Positions 6,949 to 9,556 of a DNA stretch of 9,556 nt are shown here, piece after piece. Position numbers and translations under genes: made by a program. Source of the stretch: Dehalococcoidia bacterium. Lineage in GTDB: Bacteria; Chloroflexota; Dehalococcoidia; UBA3495. The notes below the pieces were generated by a model, which did no database searches, was not told where the DNA came from, and was given only the letters and a program-made list of their open reading frames with translations. Each line of letters starts with the position of its first letter. Positions within the stretch are counted from its first letter, which is position 1. The DNA lies in assembly GCA_002730485.1 (NCBI GenBank), contig PCAH01000075.1, positions 1 to 9,556 on the forward strand. Direction: 5' to 3'.

Positions 6949-6977
6949 ATTATAGCCAAGACTTCCATTCACCCCAA
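6949..6977 (-). promoter_or_regulatory. Sigma-70-type promoter of the catabolic operon
   Basis: Reading the minus strand, TTGGGG (6977-6972) and a consensus TATAAT (6954-6949) are separated by 17 bases. Transcription would begin near 6942, giving an untranslated leader of about 80 bases before the monooxygenase ATG at 6862. The only weak part is the second half of the -35. No riboswitch fold was recognised in the leader. Confidence 0.7.
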
Positions 6978-6980
6978 CCT

Positions 6981-7008
6981 GCCATATGGCACTAATGTCT
7001 TATATGGC
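6981..7008. promoter_or_regulatory. Operator-like palindrome with a repeated half-site
   Basis: A perfect 10-bp palindrome, GCCATATGGC (6981-6990), lies three bases upstream of the -35 of the minus promoter. Its half ATATGGC recurs at 7002-7008 in direct orientation, 18 bases away, on the same face of the helix within about two turns. This is a plausible site for a dimeric activator or repressor of the catabolic operon. No regulator gene is visible in the window. Confidence 0.45.
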
Positions 7009-7024
7009 AAATTGAGTGCATTTC

Positions 7025-7048
7025 AGCCAATTTGTCTGGCAATTGGCT
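7025..7048. promoter_or_regulatory. Inverted repeat AGCCAATT-N8-AATTGGCT
   Basis: Perfect 8-bp arms (7025-7032 and 7041-7048) flank an 8-base spacer, so the centres of the half-sites are 16 bases apart. A related CAAATTG at 7008-7014 pairs with CAATTTG at 7028-7034. The cluster lies between the two divergent promoters and could bind one regulator that controls both directions. The assignment rests on symmetry alone. Confidence 0.45.
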
Positions 7049-7078
7049 CGCTCTTAAATTAGAATCAATCTTGGTTGC

Positions 7079-7108
7079 TTGAATCAGTAATTTTCGAAAT
7101 GCTACTAT
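7079..7108 (+). promoter_or_regulatory. Putative promoter of the DUF1800-DUF1501 genes
   Basis: TTGAAT (7079-7084) and TACTAT (7103-7108) are 18 bases apart. A transcript would start near 7115, about 35 bases before the ATG at 7151. It matches the consensus moderately and is weaker than the opposing promoter. Confidence 0.4.
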
Positions 7109-7138
7109 AGGCACTAATTATTGGTGCGCAGTGCGCGC

Positions 7139-7142
7139 GGAG
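7139..7142 (+). promoter_or_regulatory. Ribosome binding site of the DUF1800 gene
   Basis: GGAG, 8 bases before ATG 7151, supports this start rather than the in-frame TTG at 7121, which has no Shine-Dalgarno sequence. Confidence 0.6.
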
Positions 7143-7150
7143 ATGGACGG

Positions 7151-8554
7151 ATGGCAGAAAACGACATCGCTTTGATGGGTCATTTGATGCGGCGCGCCGG
7201 TTTTGGCGCTCAGTACCAAGAGCTTGAGGCCCGTGCAGCGAAGGGATACGAAGAGACCGTCGAGGAATTGCTGAACCCCCAAGACCACCCAGACGGCATG
7301 GACTTGGACTTGGCTGAAAGATATTTCATTGAATGGAATCACTTCGTCAGGGGCGTTCCCGAGTACATCACCTGGCGAATGATAAATTCAGACCGCCAAC
7401 TAGAAGAGAAGATTGTGCTCTTCTGGCACGGGATCTTATGCATATCCGATAGCAAATTGCAGAGCTATCCCACCGAGTATGAGGAACTGGAGTTGTTCCG
7501 CAGAGACGGCCTGGGCAGCTTCAAAGACCTTCTGTTGGGGATATCCAGAGACCCGGCAATGGTCTATTACCTGGATAACTGTCTCAGCCATAAGGGTGCC
7601 ATCAACGAGAACTACGGCAGAGAACTTCTGGAGCTATTCTCCCTGGGTGTGGGCATGGACGGAGAGTTCAACTACACCGAGGACGACGTTAAAGAATGCG
7701 CCAGGGCGTTTACCGGTTGGACGATAGCAAACTCCATCCCCCAGCAGCCCTATGGACGTTATGCTGCCCAATTCCTGTATAACCCCGCCGACCATGACGA
7801 AGGGGAAAAGACCTTCCTCGGTGAGACCGGCAACTTCAACGGCGAAGATGTCATCGACATCATCGTGAAGCGGCCAGCCACCGCCCGGTTCATCTCGCGC
7901 CACATGTACAATTTCTTTGTGGCTGACGACGTTGAGGTACCGTCCTGGATGGACACACCTCCGGCGGATATGGAAACCATCAAGATGCTCGAAGAGGAGT
8001 ATTTCAGGTCTGACTACAACATCAAAAGCATGCTGCGGCTGCTGTTTAATTCGGACGCGTTCAAGAATGCGCGGTTCGCAAAAGTAAAAAGCCCGATCGA
8101 GACGATCATCGGCACAATACGTCTGGTCGGAGATTGGTCAACCCCCAAACCTGGCATGGAATTCATCTTTGACGAGATGAAGTACATGGGCCAGGAAATT
8201 CTCAACCCGCCTTCGGTAGAGGGTTGGCACACCGGCAAGGAATGGATCGACGGCGGCACTCTGGTGCACCGCATCAACTTTGCCGCCGACTCCGTATCAA
8301 ATACAGAGTTCCCAGGGGTAAAATCAATCATCGAGAAGCTGGCCGCCACAGGCCCCAGCCTCTCACCTGAAGGCTTGGTCGACGGATGTCTCCGCCTGTT
8401 GGGCGAATACGAGATATCCGACGAGACACGCCGCATGCTGGTGGATCAAAACAGCAAGGGCGGCGAAGTACATACCGACTCAGATGAGTTTGAGACCAGG
8501 GTAGCCGAGGCCCTGCGGATGATCGTTGCAACCAAGGAATATCTCTACGCATAG
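7151..8554 (+). CDS. DUF1800 family protein
   Basis: This 467-residue protein is recognised by the family's ordered motifs: HLMRRAGFG (11-19), KIVLFWHGIL (87-96), NENYGRELLELFSLG (152-166), YTEDDVKECARAFTGW (175-190) and NPPSVEGW (352-359). The biochemical role of DUF1800 is unknown. It nearly always travels with DUF1501, as here, and the two are thought to work as a pair. The start at 7151 follows GGAG and gives the usual family N-terminus. An in-frame TAA at 7115-7117 rules out a longer protein with a signal peptide, so it is predicted cytosolic, unlike many relatives that carry an export signal. The next gene follows after 80 bases, probably in the same transcript. The operon diverges from the catabolic operon and may share its control region. 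Confidence 0.9.
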   Translation: MAENDIALMGHLMRRAGFGAQYQELEARAAKGYEETVEELLNPQDHPDGMDLDLAERYFIEWNHFVRGVPEYITWRMINSDRQLEEKIVLFWHGILCISDSKLQSYPTEYEELELFRRDGLGSFKDLLLGISRDPAMVYYLDNCLSHKGAINENYGRELLELFSLGVGMDGEFNYTEDDVKECARAFTGWTIANSIPQQPYGRYAAQFLYNPADHDEGEKTFLGETGNFNGEDVIDIIVKRPATARFISRHMYNFFVADDVEVPSWMDTPPADMETIKMLEEEYFRSDYNIKSMLRLLFNSDAFKNARFAKVKSPIETIIGTIRLVGDWSTPKPGMEFIFDEMKYMGQEILNPPSVEGWHTGKEWIDGGTLVHRINFAADSVSNTEFPGVKSIIEKLAATGPSLSPEGLVDGCLRLLGEYEISDETRRMLVDQNSKGGEVHTDSDEFETRVAEALRMIVATKEYLYA

Positions 8555-8623
8555 TCGCTGAATCAGCGCTTTAGCGTTTTATTGTTACCGGTTTAAGAAC
8601 AAAATATTTAGTCCCTTTTAAGC

Positions 8624-8628
8624 AGGAG
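8624..8628 (+). promoter_or_regulatory. Ribosome binding site of the DUF1501 gene
   Basis: AGGAG stands 6 bases before ATG 8635. An in-frame TAG at 8629-8631 lies between them, so no earlier start is possible. Confidence 0.75.
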
Positions 8629-8634
8629 TAGGTA

Positions 8635-9556
8635 ATGACCTCCAGTAAGAAAGATCCAGTATTGGTGGTGCTTCAACTTTCAGGCGCGTACGACGCGTTG
8701 AACACCATCATCCCCTATAGCGACCCGCACTATAAGGACTACCGCACGGTGCTAAAGGTTGAGCCGGAAGAGGTTCTGGCCATCGATAACAACGTCGGGT
8801 TTCACCCATCGATGGCGCCGTTAAAGGGGCTATATGACCAGGGCAAGGTGGCTGTGATCCAGGGGATCGGTTACCCCAACCCGATTCGTTCCCACTTCCG
8901 GTCCATGGACATCTGGCACACCGCTGCACCCGAGAAGATGGGTATGGATGGCTGGCTGGGCAGGGCCATTGGAGACATGGATCCCAACAAAGAAAACGTA
9001 CTGACCGGCGTGAACTTTGGCCGCGGTCTCCCCAGGGCGTTGGCCACCTCCGGCGTGTCGGTTGCATCTGTGGGCGGCCTGGACCAACTCGGCGTACTCA
9101 CAGGAATCGATGACCAGAACCAGAGGACCGAGGCATTGGACATCTTTGCTCGGATGTACTCTCCCATGATCGGTTCCGGCCCGACCAACGATTACCTGTC
9201 TCAGACCGGTTTGGACGCTCTGAAGGGCGCCGACATCTTGGCAACCGCACCTGAGTCTTACACATCAAACGTGGAGTACGGCGGCGACCAGTTCTCCCAG
9301 TGGTTGAAGAACGTGGCCCAGGTTCACCTGGCCGGTCTCGGCTCACGCGTGCTCTATACCGGACTGAACCCCGGAGCTTTCGACACCCACGCCAACCAGA
9401 CTACGGCATTCCCGCAGTTGTGGGGGCAGGTCACCACTGCCATAGAAGACTTCTACCAGGATTTGAAAGAACACGACGCCAGTCAGGAAGTGGTGATCTT
9501 AGCCTTCACCGAGTTTGGCCGACGGGTGCTGGAGAACGGCTCAGGAACCGACCACG
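8635..9556 (+). CDS. DUF1501 family protein (3' end outside window)
   Basis: The first 307 residues are present and the frame is open at the right edge. It follows DUF1800 by 80 bases and has the family plan: a first strand VLVVLQLSG then DALNTIIPYSDPHY (20-33), IGYPNPIRSHFRSMDIWHT, AFDTHANQ (248-255, with Asp250 and His252 as likely metal ligands) and TEFGRRVLENGSGTDH at the cut end. DUF1501 proteins belong to the alkaline-phosphatase/sulfatase-like fold group, and their substrate is unknown. Two points are odd. The usual GGNDGLN near the start reads GAYDALN, keeping the Asp but changing both flanking glycines. There is also no Tat or Sec signal, and the in-frame TAG at 8629 excludes one. 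A cytosolic role with DUF1800 is inferred. Confidence 0.9.
   Translation, partial: MTSSKKDPVLVVLQLSGAYDALNTIIPYSDPHYKDYRTVLKVEPEEVLAIDNNVGFHPSMAPLKGLYDQGKVAVIQGIGYPNPIRSHFRSMDIWHTAAPEKMGMDGWLGRAIGDMDPNKENVLTGVNFGRGLPRALATSGVSVASVGGLDQLGVLTGIDDQNQRTEALDIFARMYSPMIGSGPTNDYLSQTGLDALKGADILATAPESYTSNVEYGGDQFSQWLKNVAQVHLAGLGSRVLYTGLNPGAFDTHANQTTAFPQLWGQVTTAIEDFYQDLKEHDASQEVVILAFTEFGRRVLENGSGTDH

Noticed and set aside
6988..7118. Direct repeat GGCACTAAT at 6988-6996 and 7110-7118
   Set aside because: Nine bases twice in an AT-rich intergenic region, 122 bases apart and without symmetry, can arise by chance.
7121..7150. TTG 7121 as the start of the DUF1800 gene
   Set aside because: It lacks a Shine-Dalgarno and adds ten residues not typical of the family; ATG 7151 has GGAG and the usual N-terminus.

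Overview
The window looks like chromosomal DNA of a free-living environmental bacterium. A Chloroflexota lineage (SAR202 or another Dehalococcoidia-type group) is my best guess. It rests on the general style of the HAMP-GAF kinase, on FAH and flavin-monooxygenase genes next to each other, and on a DUF1800/DUF1501 pair that lacks export signals. No rRNA or other taxonomic marker is present, so this is a low-confidence inference. No mobile element, CRISPR array, tRNA or rRNA was seen.

Layout. (1) Positions 2-3225, plus strand: a signalling cluster. It opens with a large membrane sensor histidine kinase (4-helix-type sensor, TM, HAMP, GAF, coiled coil, HisKA, HATPase) that enters from the left edge. 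As written it cannot be made as one protein: a +1 frameshift lies near 329-331, an in-frame TAA at 1569-1571, and the G1 box carries Gly to Trp. It is followed by an intact CheY-like response regulator (2612-2986). Overlapping that by ATGA is an 80-residue protein that looks like a histidine-kinase phosphoacceptor (DHp/HisKA) domain on its own, with no ATPase domain. (2) Positions 3264-3298: a strong hairpin with a T-rich tail on the minus strand, which separates the converging transcripts. (3) Positions 6862 down to 3326, minus strand: four genes read in the order group D flavin monooxygenase (acyl-CoA dehydrogenase fold), small muconolactone-isomerase-like protein, fumarylacetoacetate-hydrolase-family enzyme, alpha/beta hydrolase. 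This looks like a catabolic operon for an aromatic or other cyclic carbon source, without a ring-cleavage dioxygenase or flavin reductase in view. (4) Positions 6863-7150: a divergent control region with a good sigma-70-type promoter for the minus operon (TTGGGG-N17-TATAAT), several palindromic operator-like elements, and a weaker promoter for the plus strand. (5) Positions 7151-9556, plus strand: a DUF1800 protein and a DUF1501 protein, the latter cut by the right edge. In-frame stops just upstream of both rule out hidden Tat or Sec signal peptides.

The catabolic genes plausibly act in sequence: oxygenation, isomerisation or small-molecule binding, C-C hydrolysis of an acylpyruvate-type product, ester or lactone hydrolysis. 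The most unusual part is the signalling cluster, where a decayed or mis-sequenced kinase sits beside an intact receiver and a stand-alone DHp domain that could form a two-protein phosphorelay.
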